A stretch of 64,000 bases of DNA from Oopsacas minuta (GCA_024704765.1 JAKMXF010000304.1:344322-408321), one strand, 5' to 3'. Shown: positions 10,935-22,487, numbered from the stretch's first letter. The notes: generated by a model from the letters alone, not told the origin. Numbers and translations are program-made.

Positions 10935-11850
10935 TTGAGTTACAAAGTTTCTGAAATTCTTATAACTTTCAGCGGACTTTTAATTATAATCAGATAAGCA
11001 ATTTTCTGAAAAAATATGTCACGCTTACCGTTGATCTCAAGGCTAGGTATTTCGACCTGTTCAATGGCAGGGCGGTATCCATGTTTCTGGTGTACTTGTG
11101 ATAGTAATCTAGGTTTGAACAAGACCCAGAATAGATGTAGATCATCTCTTCTACATTCAACGATGTTCGACAACCTTTCTATTGCCTACAGTGGTGATCC
11201 AAGAAAACGCGATAGATTGTATGGGCGTGTAGTATCTCTCTCCTATCGGAATATGGATGTCAAATACAATGGCTAGATTTAATATTCAAGAGTTGTATTT
11301 GATGTTAGGAGTGGGCAAGAGTTGTATGATGCCATACTAATAATAATGTCTGAGGAAGAGATACTCACGCACGAATCTATTAAGAAAAAATAACATTCAA
11401 CGAAGCACATACCATGGAAATGCATTCGTGGGAAATGTAATACGTAAACTGCTCAAGATATGTAATTGACTAGCTATTTCTCCTTCAACTCTATCTTCAT
11501 TTCCTTGAAGAGATTTATTGATGTGGTTGCATCCTGCTTCGGGACAAATATTCACAGTAAATACATTGATCTGAGTCATAAATTTAAAGAGGCTTTTATT
11601 GGAACAGTACTATCATTTTCAACTAAAGTCCATGTTGTTTGCCGCCACATTTTACCTTTAGTTTAAAACTACCTTCCCTTGCAAAGGGTCTGGTTTATGT
11701 CTCAGAACAACCTGTTGAATCCTCTCACTCTCAATTTTTGAAGTTCTGGAATAGATACAAATGCAATGAAGATGTTGAAAGTTTTCCGAAACGTATATAT
11801 ATTGATGTTTGTGAGTTCGATTTCACAAACTACTCCATATCATAGTCGAA
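10935..11850 (+). pseudogene. Fragment of an unnamed multicopy transposon protein family
   Basis: Three ordered blocks match a pattern I know only as uncharacterised transposon-like proteins in several invertebrates. First is a Cys-rich stretch, GRYPCFWCTC (around 11070). Next is a block with YHGNAFVGNVIRKLLK (around 11410-11460) and FIDVVASCFG (around 11515). Last is a C-terminal block with LSFSTKVHVV then VSEQPVESSHSQFLKFWNRY (11600-11770), the K-V-H-V ... S-E-Q ... E-S-x-H signature of the family. The blocks are in different frames with stops between them. The family's activity is unknown to me, and no terminal repeats were found. Confidence 0.55.
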
Positions 11851-11859
11851 TTTATTTGT

Positions 11860-11911
11860 GATTTTGTTTACTTGTTATGGTAAATGATTTTGTTTACTTG
11901 TTATGGTAAAT
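11860..11911. repeat. 26-bp perfect tandem duplication
   Basis: The unit GATTTTGTTTACTTGTTATG plus GTAAAT occurs twice head to tail, at 11860-11885 and 11886-11911, with no difference. It looks like a recent replication-slippage duplication. Confidence 0.95.
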
Positions 11912-12279
11912 GCCAATGGTAGTGATATAATCCCTTCTTGAAGAAAAAAGTTTTGGAATATCAAGTTTTGACACCAAATTCAAAATCACACTGGATAGTA
12001 ATAATGTAATGGAAAAACTTTTCAAGACAGTTTCGATATCTACGTAAAACTCTGTGCTAACCTGTAAATTTCGTAAGGTCTGTATTTTTTGGCCGGGATC
12101 ACGAGTGTAGGGTTCATCTAAATATGTCAATTTTAGTCAATATGTTGAGCCTTCTTGTGAACTATCGTGTTCTCTAGAGGGGAAGTCATGAGCAGTTTCC
12201 TCGTTCATTATTTGAATCCGGTTATTTCCAATGACTTCTGCAAGAATCTTTTACACCTACTTAGGTGTGCCTATTTCTC

Positions 12280-12669
12280 TACTCGTTCATCTGCTTCCAG
12301 TTGGATTGATTTCTAACGAGGCGTGTTGTCTTGTCAACGCCTGGGTAGCCTTCACAATGTACTAAAGAATAATAATTTGTCTCATATCCCGGGTACCACA
12401 ACTTTAATTCCCTGCAAATCAAATTCTTCCACATAACTATTCCTAATTGGCACTGAATTGGCACTGAGAAATTTCATTCGTATCCTCAAATTGGTTAATT
12501 GCAGATGGCGCGATAATATCTTCCCTTTGACTGGCTTATATTCTACTTCGCATGTCTGGCTCGCACTGAATTTGGTACATGCGCCTTTCGAAATATTCGG
12601 CTTGTTGTTTACTTTCCAATCGATCTCGCTGTAAGTCATAGGCAGGAAATCCGCTTTGTGATTATCCAT
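12280..12669 (-). pseudogene. Gypsy integrase N-terminal zinc-binding region
   Basis: After RNase H, the frame reads DLQGIKVVVPG, then HCEGYPGVDKTTRLVRNQSNW (the H-x-G-x-x-G-x-x-KT-x-x-x-I-x-x-x-x-W pattern). Downstream, in another frame, come remnants of the Cys pair (CKRFLQ). The DDE core of integrase was not found, so the element is truncated here. Confidence 0.65.
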
Positions 12670-13165
12670 TCCTTTAGCATGTTCAATTTCTTAACCCAAT
12701 ACCTCCTATTCCTGTAACCATAGTGTAAACTTTCCGCGCGGGTCTTTCTGCCCACGTAACCAGACTAGAAGTATATGGTCCGAGATGAAACGGGCTCTTC
12801 GAGCTGCTACAAATACTTCTGAATTTTCTACTAACCGCGATTTGTTCCAACATTCGAGCTCCCCTGACGAAAGATATTCTATAAGTCTAAATATGCCCGT
12901 TTTGTCCGCTTGGTATCTTATCGCTCCGACGGTTGTAGCTGAAGCATCTACCTATGGCACGTACTCTGAATTCAAATTGAGGAAGTCGATGGTCACCGGT
13001 GGTTAAATCAGTATATCGTTAATTCCCTGAAAAGCTCTCTCATCAGCGGCCCAAGTCCATTCGACAGAATCTCGTGTTAGACGGTACAATGACTCGGATT
13101 TTATTTGGAAGCATTTCCTTTACTTGGTGCATCATTTCATTTTCGACTGAAGGCGCCACTAGCTG
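12660..13165 (-). pseudogene. Gypsy RT tail and RNase H remnant
   Basis: Minus-strand reading gives the RT thumb-to-connection motif LYRLTRDSVEWTWAADERAF, then YVPYVDASATTVGAI (the first RNase H acidic motif, D-A-S). EYLSSGELECWNK follows, then a W-L-x-x-x-K-DPRGKF-like strip and a KGMDNHKADFLP strip corresponding to the K-x-N-x-x-AD motif of RNase H. Several stops and frameshifts interrupt it. Confidence 0.75.
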
Positions 13166-13197
13166 GGTGGATCTTCTGTTTTATAGGTTGAGCATTT

Positions 13198-13458
13198 CTA
13201 GTAGTATTTATCATATGTAAATTCCCTTTGCGCATAGGGGCTTTTCTGGTTGGTTGCATAGACCTCAATATATTCTAGCAAAAGCTTTCGCAGTGAGTTT
13301 TCCAATGCAAATTTTGTTAATCCAGCAATTGAATTATTCCGAATTTTGAAGGTGTATCTCTTCTCAGTTCTCAGGATACAAGTGCTTTGGGTTCCGAGTA
13401 GTATTTCTAAGTTATGTTCTACGATCTGGCCATCCGCGAGTTCCAACACTACATTCAA
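13198..13458 (-). pseudogene. Gypsy protease-RT linker
   Basis: The frame carries a V-x-LADG-x-IV-EHNLEILLG stretch resembling the region after a retropepsin. It then has LRKLLLEYIEVYATNQKSPYAQ, which resembles the LL-x-EF-x-DVF linker just before reverse transcriptase in Ty3/Gypsy polyproteins. It stops at 13198, and the next recognisable segment is already the RT tail, indicating an internal deletion. Confidence 0.55.
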
Positions 13459-13488
13459 TGTCCCAGTTACCTTGATTGACTCCTGACA

Positions 13489-13671
13489 TTAATCGCATTT
13501 TGCACTTTCGAAGCGTTGTCTAATGCACATGCCAAGTTTTGGGGAGTCATAGCAATATACCTTAGGGGTTACCGGCTTGTTCATGTATGCGGGTACCAAC
13601 TGAATCGCCTTTCTTTGTCCTTCTTCCCTGTCGAGCATATGCTGAGCACATGCATAAAAAGATTCCGCCAA
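13489..13671 (-). pseudogene. Gag zinc-knuckle remnant of the Gypsy fragment
   Basis: The frame contains KVYCYDSPKLGMCIRQRF. This keeps CCHC-knuckle spacing (C-x2-C-x4-H-x4-C), but the second Cys is Ser, the His is Met and the last Cys is Arg. Only the first ligand remains, so it could not bind zinc. Upstream codons (MAESFYACAQHM...) are probably the end of gag. Confidence 0.6.
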
Positions 13672-13800
13672 TCCTCGATGCGATCACTATTCTGTAACGG
13701 TAGAATCGTAATCAGCGCTGTTATCCTCCACGATTGGTTTGGGAAAATTTCCGTTATATTGTGTTACGCCCTTGATCGGTGAACTATAACTACTAACAAA

Positions 13801-14620
13801 TAACATAATTGTGGTGAACTAACTGGAGTTGGATAACTCATAATACATATAACTCCTTCAGATTAATTCAAAACGAATTTTTATTTTCGATATTCCCAAT
13901 CTTTACGGATTTCTCGGATTTCGCACTTCGATATGTTTAGAAGTGTGTTCAACTGACGACTCAAACTACACCAAATCTTTCAATGAAATTTTCCCTACAA
14001 CGTAGGAAAGTCTCAGGATATGGCAACATTCCATTCTCCAAATTTATCCTTACCCTATTGAGGAACCGATTGTTCGACGCTGGTTTCTTTTGATTGGCAA
14101 TTCTAAATTCGAGGATAATAATATATTGATACAGTTTACCCCAATAAAGGTATTCTGATATTTAACAATTCACAAAAACCACATTTGTGAAAAATTTGAG
14201 ACCTAAGAGACTCCAACTGTTACGTGATTGCCAAATATGTAAAAAATATGTTCGATCTTTGAAATCAACAACGTCAATTATTTTTTATCTATGTTCTAAG
14301 TGTTTATTTATCCTAGATGCTCTAAAACCGTTTCTGTGCCTTATCCAAAATTTCTCATTATACAGTCAATCGACCAATTTTTCACAGATCATTTCTTGCT
14401 ATTTGTACTGATACCCTAAATGTCCATACAGATCTATCGTCAACAACTCTGTTTTTCCATCTTAAAGTGCAACTCTAATAGACAGTTTGAAGACATTTAT
14501 ATTCATATAACGCCTTCAGTTTGAACCGATACGGGTTGTTCGATATTCGTTATCTGCTAAAATATAACTTCTTTTGGGTAGTGACTCCAAAATTTCTAGA
14601 TATTTTCCCTAGAAATACAA
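13801..14620. other. No recognised feature
   Basis: AT-rich intronic sequence. A frame at 14187-14411 has no recognisable similarity. One LTR of the neighbouring Gypsy fragment could lie here, but no second copy is available to prove it. Confidence 0.4.
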
Positions 14621-16410
14621 GGGGCTTCTTTCACTAAAATTCTTATCTTAATCTTAAACTTACTTAACAGAATACTTCCGGGAATTATGTGATGTATTTC
14701 GCCAATTATGTGCTCAAATCTCGTTCTGTGGCGGAAATTAGTTGGTACCATTTGGGACAATTTACATGTTCCTTTCATTTCGAATATAAATTTCAGCCGT
14801 AATCTAGTATAGTAGAGTAATTTTGAATTTCCCTTTATCATGACGTGTTCATTTTGGGCCGCATTTGCGGTAGTTGCCACAACAAGGAGATAGACTCCTC
14901 CAAGGCCGTCCACTTGTCAATGTTAGAGAGCTTCGCCCTATCAGTTTGATGGAAATGGGTTCCCAAATCAAAAATTGAAAAGTATATTCTACTTATGGCT
15001 AATTTATTCGAAAAAATCCTAGTAATGTACCAGAAATTGTTTAATTATCTTTGAATAATATACAGACAATATTCTATTTCCAAAAATTGTGAAAAATACC
15101 AGCATAATGCCTGTATTTTTCAATGACAAATATCAACAATGAATTGCGAGTATAATTTTAACACCATGTGAATTTGTGGTTTTTAGACAAATCTGGCAGA
15201 GGCCGATTTCAAATTTAAATTTTATTGGATAAACATATCAGAGAATTCGTGCCTGCATTTTCTTTTAACAGAATCCCAGCGGGATAATTGTGATTCTTGA
15301 CTTCAAAAAGGTGCTCAAATCGTTTTTTGGGCATGTAATGGTTTATTCGAGGTATTAAAATTTTGCTACTCTTGTCATTACGAACATAAATATTGACTCG
15401 TAATTGGTTAAACTAAAGTCGAAACTCAGTAAAAACCTACTTTCTTATTAGATATCATTCTATTACTCGTACTTTTCCAATACTTGGTTATTTCTTAGTT
15501 TCTGCTTAGTTTTTTATTCAAACTAAGTAAAACTTACTATTTATTAATTTTTAGCAATTTACTTATCCCTTAACCGAAGCAGTACAGGATAACTTGAATT
15601 ATATTTTTGCAGCTACGCTATAAAATTTGTATATTCCCTAGTGGAGAGATCTTATATCAAATTTAATTCAACTGCCACCCAACTAGCTATGTGGTATCAC
15701 ATTTTTGGCAACCAGTTCATTTCAAACTGTTATCGCAACTGACCATTGTATATCTCAGCCGAATGTATCTAAGTGCATCACAGCCCTTGTACATGTAATT
15801 CCAATGTGGCTAAAAATACTATATTATTTCCTAATGAGCCTAGTCAAATCCAACAAGAAAAGTCTTTTACAGAAGCGCGAAATTCATCCTGTGCTGAGAT
15901 GATCAAGATGGTGCTTATGTCCTATTGTGGTACCTTAAATTAATGAAGATATTATTGTAAATCGTAAGAATACATATTGGATATGTTTTCAAGCCATCTG
16001 TGTAGAGAACTGAAAATCATTGATGTTTCAATTTGGTTCGGTGGCACACGTGATGCATTTATGTGGCGAATATCAAGGATTATTTAGAAAATTCTGCTGA
16101 GATTTCCAAATTATGAATGGATGGTTTCTTGGAGATAACTGGTGTCCTTTCCGTCCTAATTTACTCACTCCAATATTGTCTCCTGAAACCCTCTGCGTGA
16201 GGGGATATACCAGTGTATTCCTGAAATCCGTAAACGAATGCGTATTTGGTCTTTGGAAAAGTCGATGGAGATCTATGGGCATGACTGGAGGATCGCTATG
16301 TTTCTGTCCTAAAAGGGTAGGTCGACAACTTGTAGCTGCGATGGCTTTGCATAATATTTGTATCCAACATGGGTTTGCAATTGGAAATGGAATTGAAGAG
16401 GGTTAAGTGA
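14621..16410 (+). mobile_element. PIF/Harbinger-like element, right end not found
   Basis: A Harbinger transposase remnant occupies 15690-16405. Upstream, at 14621, GGGGCTTCTTTCACTAAAAT followed by TCTTA resembles the terminus of the Harbinger-type MITE at 38810 (GGGGCCTTATTAACTAAAAT). It may therefore be the left end of an element of the same family. No matching right terminus was found after 16410, so extent and relationship are tentative. Confidence 0.5.
15690..16405 (+). pseudogene. PIF/Harbinger transposase remnant (DDE_Tnp_4 type)
   Basis: Three ordered blocks in shifting frames match the Harbinger transposase. The first is LATSSFQTVIATDHCISQPN (15700-15760), the helix-turn-helix region. 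The second is a block with PINEDIIVNRKNTYWICFQ and GGTRDAFMWR (15935-16075); it follows a decayed C-I-D-G-T-like site near 15905 and covers the first and second catalytic motifs. The third has GDNWCPFRPNLLTPI (16135-16180), then NECVFGLWKSRWRSM (16235-16275), which matches the N-x-x-VER-x-FG-x-LK-x-RF catalytic Glu region but has Cys where E-R is expected, and AMALHNICI (16340-16370). Frameshifts near 15900 and 16010 and the changed catalytic site make it inactive. Confidence 0.85.
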
Positions 16411-16929
16411 CCTTACCATTTAATCCTAGTCTATATTCATTTCTTCAATTTCTTAATAATAATAATTTTGTTAATACTACTTTAGGGTTGTAATACATGA
16501 ATTAAATACATTTAGTTGTAGTAGACTATTGAATGTACTTATCCTTGGGTCATATTCGCGAAAATAAACAATTCTCTGTTTTATGGGGTATTATTATTTA
16601 ATATTCGTATTGTCTTTTGGAAAGAAACACAATCCTAAACTACTACATTGGTCATGCAGAATTTGATCATTTCCTGAAGTGGAGGAAATACTGTTGCTGA
16701 GTATATCCTTGCTGCAAATGACTGGGTTGTTGTAAAGGAGGAGGCTGAGTATTTACATTCGAGAGTAGCTGCTGGACATTCTAGTCTGAACCACCAATTC
16801 TAATTTTTGACAATTTTATCCATTTTGTTGTTTATTTTCCAAGCTAAATCCCTCAAATTTCGAATTTATGCTATTAACTGGTTCAAAGTCGCAATTATTC
16901 TTCGTTTTTGTATTTTAGAATATTTTCCG
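16411..16929. other. No recognised feature
   Basis: AT-rich spacer downstream of the Harbinger transposase. It may contain the missing 3' part of that element, but no terminus could be matched. Confidence 0.4.
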
Positions 16930-16997
16930 AATAAATTCTCCCGTTTAAGAGGATATCTCGTTATCTGAATTCTGATTAAGTGGGCGGTTTCACCGTA
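16930..16997. mobile_element. Isolated Tigger-like right terminus
   Basis: Read inverted from 16997 the sequence is TACGGTGAAACCGCCCACTT, then AATCAGAATTCAGATAACGAG. This is the gTGAAACC-x-x-x-TAATC theme shared by several Tigger-like ends in this window. Its left mate was not found. Confidence 0.5.
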
Positions 16998-17399
16998 GTA
17001 TAAATATACCGAAGGAATTTGTATGTACTTCGTCTAAGGAAAGGTTGCTACGCGACTAGATACACACAACACTTCTTGTCACGAGTTTATAATGAGCGGA
17101 AATTCAATTTTTTTGTACTCCATGGTCGAAGCAAATTTCTTTTAAAGACCTTCTACTATTACGCTGGAGCTACCATGCAGCTTTTGGTTAGAATTCTGGG
17201 CATTTCTTGCCTCTTGTATTAAGGGAATTCTCAGAATTCTAAATTTATCAGATTTTTATTTTTTTCGAGCACTACCCTGATGTTGTTTTTTGAATATACC
17301 AATTTGTAGAAAATGTTATTCTCAGAAACCCAAAAGTGTTTTACCCAAAGTTGCTCATAACTGATTATTCAAGATAATTTCTATAGAATTCGAAGATTA

Positions 17400-17486
17400 T
17401 AGAAGCCTATTTTCCTCTAATGTATGCCCCACTCCCCCTTATGATGTCCCCCATTTATAGAAGCCCCACTTGTTGAGGTTGCACTG
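17400..17486. mobile_element. Isolated Tigger-like right terminus
   Basis: Read inverted from 17486 it begins CAGTGCAACCTCAACAAGTG, then GGGCTTCTATAAATGGGGG. It is the same family as the terminus at 7704 (CAGTGCAACCTCTAGAAGCG). The two are 9.8 kb apart with unrelated elements between, so they are probably separate copies. Confidence 0.55.
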
Positions 17487-19712
17487 CATATAATTTCTTC
17501 ATTTACAATTGGAGAACTACTTTTTGGTGCAAAATATCTGTTGCAAATTCTGCCCAATATAATTTACGTCTCCAAAAATTCTAGATTGAGCGTATAATAC
17601 CTATTATACTAATCCTTCTTCATTAAGAGAAGTATTAAACAATTTATAGTATAATCAAATTTCCATGCACTAAATTGATTTATTTAATAATTTGGATAGT
17701 GGTCCCATGTTTCAATAAATGTAGTTTTGTGTAAATGATCTGGCTGAGTGTTTATATTATTTTAGAGAAGAACAAAGCCTAGGTGCTATAGCCTGTTCAC
17801 CTCTCCTATTTTCCTGTACCATGGATTAATTCAAGTCTATTATATTGGTAGGCACTCTTTATATCTTTAGAATATCAAATTTGTGCATTATGGCTCTAAT
17901 ATATGTAATATTGATTGAATATAATCAACACAAGCCATGTCATCCAACTGTCCCACTTCGAAATGACGTTATCTCTTTGATTAAAAGGGCTATTTACTGA
18001 AATCAGAGCTTTCAAAATGGTTTCACCTTAAAAACATATGACGACATTTCAAACTGGTATTAGTTGGATTACATGGCTTATTTAAATTATTCATTATTAC
18101 TAGTACAATTGTTCTACCCAAAATTCACCAAATTGATATTATCAATGAAAATTAGAATTGCCTACTATATAGTTAAGGAACAATATTTTTCAACCACAAA
18201 AGATTTTTTCTCTAGTAAATTTGTGATATATTGATTACATGGTCATTTTTTACCAAATATCTAAATCGATTGTACAAAAATCAAAGAATTGTCTTCGGAT
18301 AGTGAACTGTGGTGAATTTTGGAATTCTATTCTGTGTTATTTCCATTTAGTAGATAATGAGCAAGTTCCATATTGGACCCCTCCTATCTAAAATATATTG
18401 TCTTTTGTGAAATCTGCTCAATTATAAGTATCTACAGAATGGACACTTTTCAGCTGAGTTTTTATCTTTATTTATTTGGTGCCACCTTTTCCATAAGGAG
18501 CAGAGACTCATGAAGATTCATGGAAATTATTATAACATGAGTTTAAAGACAAGCTCTGACGATGCTCTGACAGTGTTTTTTGATTATATCCATTTGTTCA
18601 TCTATGTCTCCAACTTGTGGCACCAAGTTCATATAGAGCATAACTCATCAGAAGAATGTTTAGAAAAACGTGATCCAGGTTAGATTCTATTTATGTAGTC
18701 AGTTGTCACTTAAAGACAATATTTTTGTAGATGTGAGGTTTCAAATCATTAATTTGCTTATCTAACTAGTTAAATTTACCTCATAGAATTCCTAAAACTT
18801 TTGACACTTGAATATTTTATTTCAGATATTGAGTAGTAACTGAACATGCAATCAACGAATACAATGATTAGTATATATGATAAAACTATGAATTCTTTTG
18901 TTATTTGATAGTGCACATGGTCTCACAACTGAATATTGATTTTGGACCAAGCATACTGATCTCGACCGACCTTAGTTTAATTCATATGCTAGAGATCACT
19001 ATTATTGTGAAAAATAACGTAATATATATGATAGAGATTTGTTTTACCGATTTTTATGTGTCTTTCGGCTTGTTTTTAACTTTTGCACAATCACCCCCAT
19101 CAATTGTAAATATTTTCCTGGGCATATATAATTGGTCTAAATTTTTATTGAACTTGAAATCTTACGCTTTCTTGATTAATATCTGCATGTATTTCTGTAC
19201 ATACCTTGTTCAGTCGCTATTTGCCTCCCGGCATACGACAATTGATGAACAATTTCCGGTATTTACGATGCAAGACAAGCCATATGAACTCAGAAATTCT
19301 GTGTTTTGGGCTCTTCCTCGTGGATATGTTCGAACTCCAGACTGTTTACTTGTAATTGTGTTCCAAGCAATTCATTGAAGAAGACAGTGATTATACCAAT
19401 AGAGTACCCTAGAGATGGCATTTGTTGTGAGCCACTAGCAGGTATTTTAACCTGAGGAGGGTGTAGTGCCGTCTATTTAAGCTAAGTGCCCAGTTGACTA
19501 TTCCGCACAGTCCATCACGAAAGGCGAGGTGTCTAATCCCCTCTCCAAAGCTATGAATCTCAGTTTGATGTCATTATTGAAGAGAACACGAAATTTCTGA
19601 TTACCAGATTCCAGGATTACCAGCTAAGTTACCATTTCTTTCTACGCATTTCTAAAACTTTGGCATCTTAGTCTATATACCCTGATATTTTTGCGCCACA
19701 CTACCCAGATAG
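17487..19712. other. Intronic stretch, one long frame of doubtful origin
   Basis: Mostly AT-rich. A 157-codon frame at 18905-19378 contains SRHTTIDEQFPVF near its C-terminal third. That resembles the V-T-I-DEQ-L-x-x-F site of piggyBac transposases, but the rest does not follow the family and the N-terminal part is hydrophobic low-complexity. I consider it a chance frame or a very decayed fragment. Confidence 0.3.
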
Positions 19713-19900
19713 GAACTAAAGTTTAACTTCGTTTATATGAATACTGTTAATACGAATTTCTAGACAAAACGAACAAATATTTACACAAATCAGGTTCCTA
19801 CCATTTTTGTTCAATAGTTAATACTCCGCAGTTAATACGAATTCTGGATTAGGCCACATTTTGATCGTCCATTGGTGTTCGCATTAACGAAGTTTCACTG
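19713..19900. mobile_element. Short MITE, about 190 bp
   Basis: The right end, read inverted, is CAGTGAAACTTCGTTAATGC followed by GAAC, next to TA at 19901-19902. The left end has AAAGTTTAACTTCGTTTATA then TGAATAC. The interior repeats GTTAATACGAAT in both halves. The left boundary is approximate because that end has diverged more. Confidence 0.6.
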
Positions 19901-20322
19901 TATAGACATATTTTACCAGGTGATAACCGAGGGAGCGGTTCTAAGCCAAACCTTTATTATTATTTGGCGTAATCACGAGTTCCCATCCTACTAGTTCCAG
20001 ATAATATCCATGATAAGTCAGATTACGAATTGCCCATTGTTCAGAAAGTTATAGACTACAATGTAGTTGTGTGAGCTTCTAAATATATATCCTGGTTCGG
20101 GCGGCGGTATGTTTGTAATATCCTGACCTAATTTTGTTACTTAAATATGAATTCACACACTTCTCATATCACCTATTAGGCTGTTACATGAACACAAACA
20201 CATTTAGTAGATGCCTTGTCTGTCTGTCTCTCATTTCAATAATTTGGAGAAAGTGTATTCGTCAATTGCACTTGAAATTCATTTCTGAGTACTTAACTTC
20301 AACATATGTTATTATCTTAGTG

Positions 20323-20429
20323 CAGTGGTTCTCAACATATTTTCTCCCGCGGGACCCCTTTTTGTCAAATTTATTGGGGCGGGCTGGCCTGTGGGCCCCT
20401 AGAAGCGGACCCAGGTTTGGTAACCACTA
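20323..20429. mobile_element. hAT-type miniature element
   Basis: It begins CAGTGGTTCTCAACATATTT and, read inverted from 20429, TAGTGGTTACCAAACCTGGG. This is the CAGTGGTTCTCAA terminus common to many short hAT elements. The 107-bp interior is GC-rich compared with its surroundings. Flanking octamers (TCTTAGTG and TCCTAATA) agree at 5 of 8 positions and may be an old target duplication. Confidence 0.75.
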
Positions 20430-20445
20430 TCCTAATACATGGGAT

Positions 20446-21409
20446 ACAGTGAAAACCTCCTATTAACAATTCTTCTAATAGCAAAATCCGCCTATTAGCA
20501 ACTATGGGTGTCGTACACAGTGTGGCATAGAGTCATCATTACAATTCATTTCTTTAATAATACAAGGGAGCGAGTCGCTAGTAATAATTATCTCATTTGT
20601 TTTCAATTTATATTGAAAGGTCCATAATCAACTTAAGCCAATGTTTTCATGTTCATTGTTGTGCATATTAACTATCCGTAACCCATTAGTAATAACATTA
20701 CGTTAATATGTTTTATTCTCTCATAAGTCAAATTCATGAAATCCATGGATTCCTAGATTGTTGGCGAGTATTTCTAGTAAAGCTAACAATGAGAAATTCT
20801 TTATATACACTTCCAACTTTCTTTCTTTTCGATACACAATGTGTTTAAGTTTAGAAGAACCGTATAGGTGTATACAATATTTAACAATCAATTTGGCTCA
20901 GTGATTATTTTCAATTGTTAATTCGCTTGAATTTTTATGTGAATATGCTTTAATCCTAACTAAACCGTGTTTTATCAGTTGAATCGAAAATTAATCTATC
21001 GCTTTAAATTTATCAGAATGCGCAATAAGCAAATTCTAGTCTTATGTTTGGAATGTATTCTTTCAAAGTCTTTTAAGTTCTGATCTGAAATAGACTTAGT
21101 ATGCCGTGAGAATGACATGTTTGTTGCATTGATATGAAAAATTTTACTACTGGCCACTTGAACCATTTTAGCGAGTTTCAATTGACAAATATGCTTAGCA
21201 TCCAACAATTAATGATTGGTATATATTTAGCTAATTTCATAACTACTGATCGGCCCACGCCATGATGCTTATATAGAATGACTGACGTGTAAATTTATTT
21301 CATATTTTCGAAATAGTCCGCTTTGCCACGAATTCACTCTTTTAATGTGTCTATCTAACACTGAAATGTGTTTTGTACTCTTGTGGGATGGACTTCATGT
21401 ATTTATTGA
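20446..21409. other. Tigger-like left terminus and unrecognised sequence
   Basis: A terminus-like sequence CAGTGAAAACCTCCTATTAA follows TA at about 20445. Its first 60 bp repeat the motif CTATTAGCAA. No right end was found before the mariner remnant at 21.4 kb, and no gene is visible. Confidence 0.4.
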
Positions 21410-22085
21410 TCGCTAATCCGATCTCCAAACGACAACTCTTTCCCAATATGTGACTTATCAGCTTTGAAAATAGCCAAAGGTCACAAGCACATAGGTCAGG
21501 AATAGGGGGGTGATCAAGAGTTTCATCTTCATATCACTTAGAACTTCGCCAACCTGCTTAGACTTGTGGCTTATCATGCAAAAGCTTGATTCCAAGTGGA
21601 CCAGTTCTCGCTCAACACTCTAATTAGTGCTTTTTAACATCTGTGATACTTGAGTACAGTAAAGTTTCCAATAACATATTTCCCCTTTGGGACGAAAACT
21701 TGAGCCACTGCACCATATGCATCAAATGCAATAGCATACATCACTTGGCCCGGAAATATGGACTGAGTTTTTAGCGTGGCTCATCAAGATAAAGCCAACC
21801 TTAGATTTCTACTTGGGCTGAGAATAATATATCCAAGTTTCATCTATGGTCACTCTCTGGTGTAGTCTACCTACATCACATTTTTCATTTGGGTCTCTGG
21901 AATCGAATACGACACCCATCTATCAGACTTTCCGAATTCTGAAGTCTTATTTCAGTATACGATAAATACTTCCCGTGAGACCTCAGTATACATACTTATC
22001 TCCTCTATAGAGCGGCAGCGATCGTTGCAAATAAATTCACGAGCCAACTCGACTGAGACTTCACCTTTAGCAGATATAGGCCGAC
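21410..22085 (-). pseudogene. Mariner transposase remnant
   Basis: Minus-strand reading in several frames gives TIDETWIYYSQP (around 21850), the first catalytic region with D-E-T-W. FVPKGKYVIGNFTVLKYH (around 21650-21700), the VPEG-x-TVTG-x-Y-x-x-VL landmark of mariner, comes next. A decayed LLHD-like site and ETLDHPP / CDLWLFSKLISHIGKEL (around 21460-21520) then correspond to the H-P-P-Y-S-P-D-L-A-P-x-D region. Further upstream (21960-22085) is an N-terminal helix-turn-helix-like part, KGEVSVELAREFICNDRCRS. At least six frameshifts or stops are present. Confidence 0.75.
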
Positions 22086-22487
22086 CTATCAGAGGCTTAA
22101 CTTCAATGTTTCTCTACACTCTCTAAATAGTTTTGCCCACCTTCTGAATGGTGGAATTGGAAAGGGCTTAATCCCACAAATAATACAGGGTGATTATGGC
22201 TGAAGGTAATTCGGCCTAAAGAAATTTGTGAATTCAGCTCTAGAAAAATCAAAGAAATCCTTACTTTATTTGGAATTATTTTGAACACTTGACTAGATTC
22301 GGGAAAATCTTTCAGCATGGACTCTATAGGTTGATTTTCAAATTGCAAACATCTTCCATCTTGTCAATTACATAAAATATCACATCATTTACCTTTCAGA
22401 AAATCGTAGCAACTATTATCATACTTTGGAATGTAAATTGGTTGATCACTTGCTTACATCAAGTGCTTTTTATATTTGATGTATATA

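Larger units (their letters stand above)
12130..13800 (-). mobile_element. Ty3/Gypsy retrotransposon fragment, internally deleted
   Basis: Read on the minus strand from 13800 down, the order is a decayed gag zinc knuckle, a protease-to-RT linker, the RT C-terminal tail, RNase H and the integrase zinc-binding domain. That is the Ty3/Gypsy order. The central reverse transcriptase is missing between about 13200 and 13165. No LTR was identified on either side, so the fragment is bounded only by where homology fades. Confidence 0.8.

Noticed and set aside
7704-17486. Facing inverted termini CAGTGCAACCTC at 7704 and 17486 as ends of one 9.8-kb element
   Set aside because: The interval contains unrelated hAT, Gypsy and Harbinger remnants with their own boundaries, and the matching motifs diverge after about 12 bases. 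Two separate copies of one family are more likely.
18480-18640. GTGCCACCTTTTCC and TTGTGGCACC as a relative of the Tc1 hairpin at 5652-5675
   Set aside because: The similarity is limited to about 10 bases on each side with 130 bp between, and no Tc1 terminus is nearby.
18905-19378. 157-codon frame with a TIDEQ motif, longest in the window apart from the kinesin
   Set aside because: Only one short piggyBac-like motif matches, the N-terminal two thirds are hydrophobic low-complexity, and neighbouring piggyBac landmarks are absent. I cannot support a gene call.
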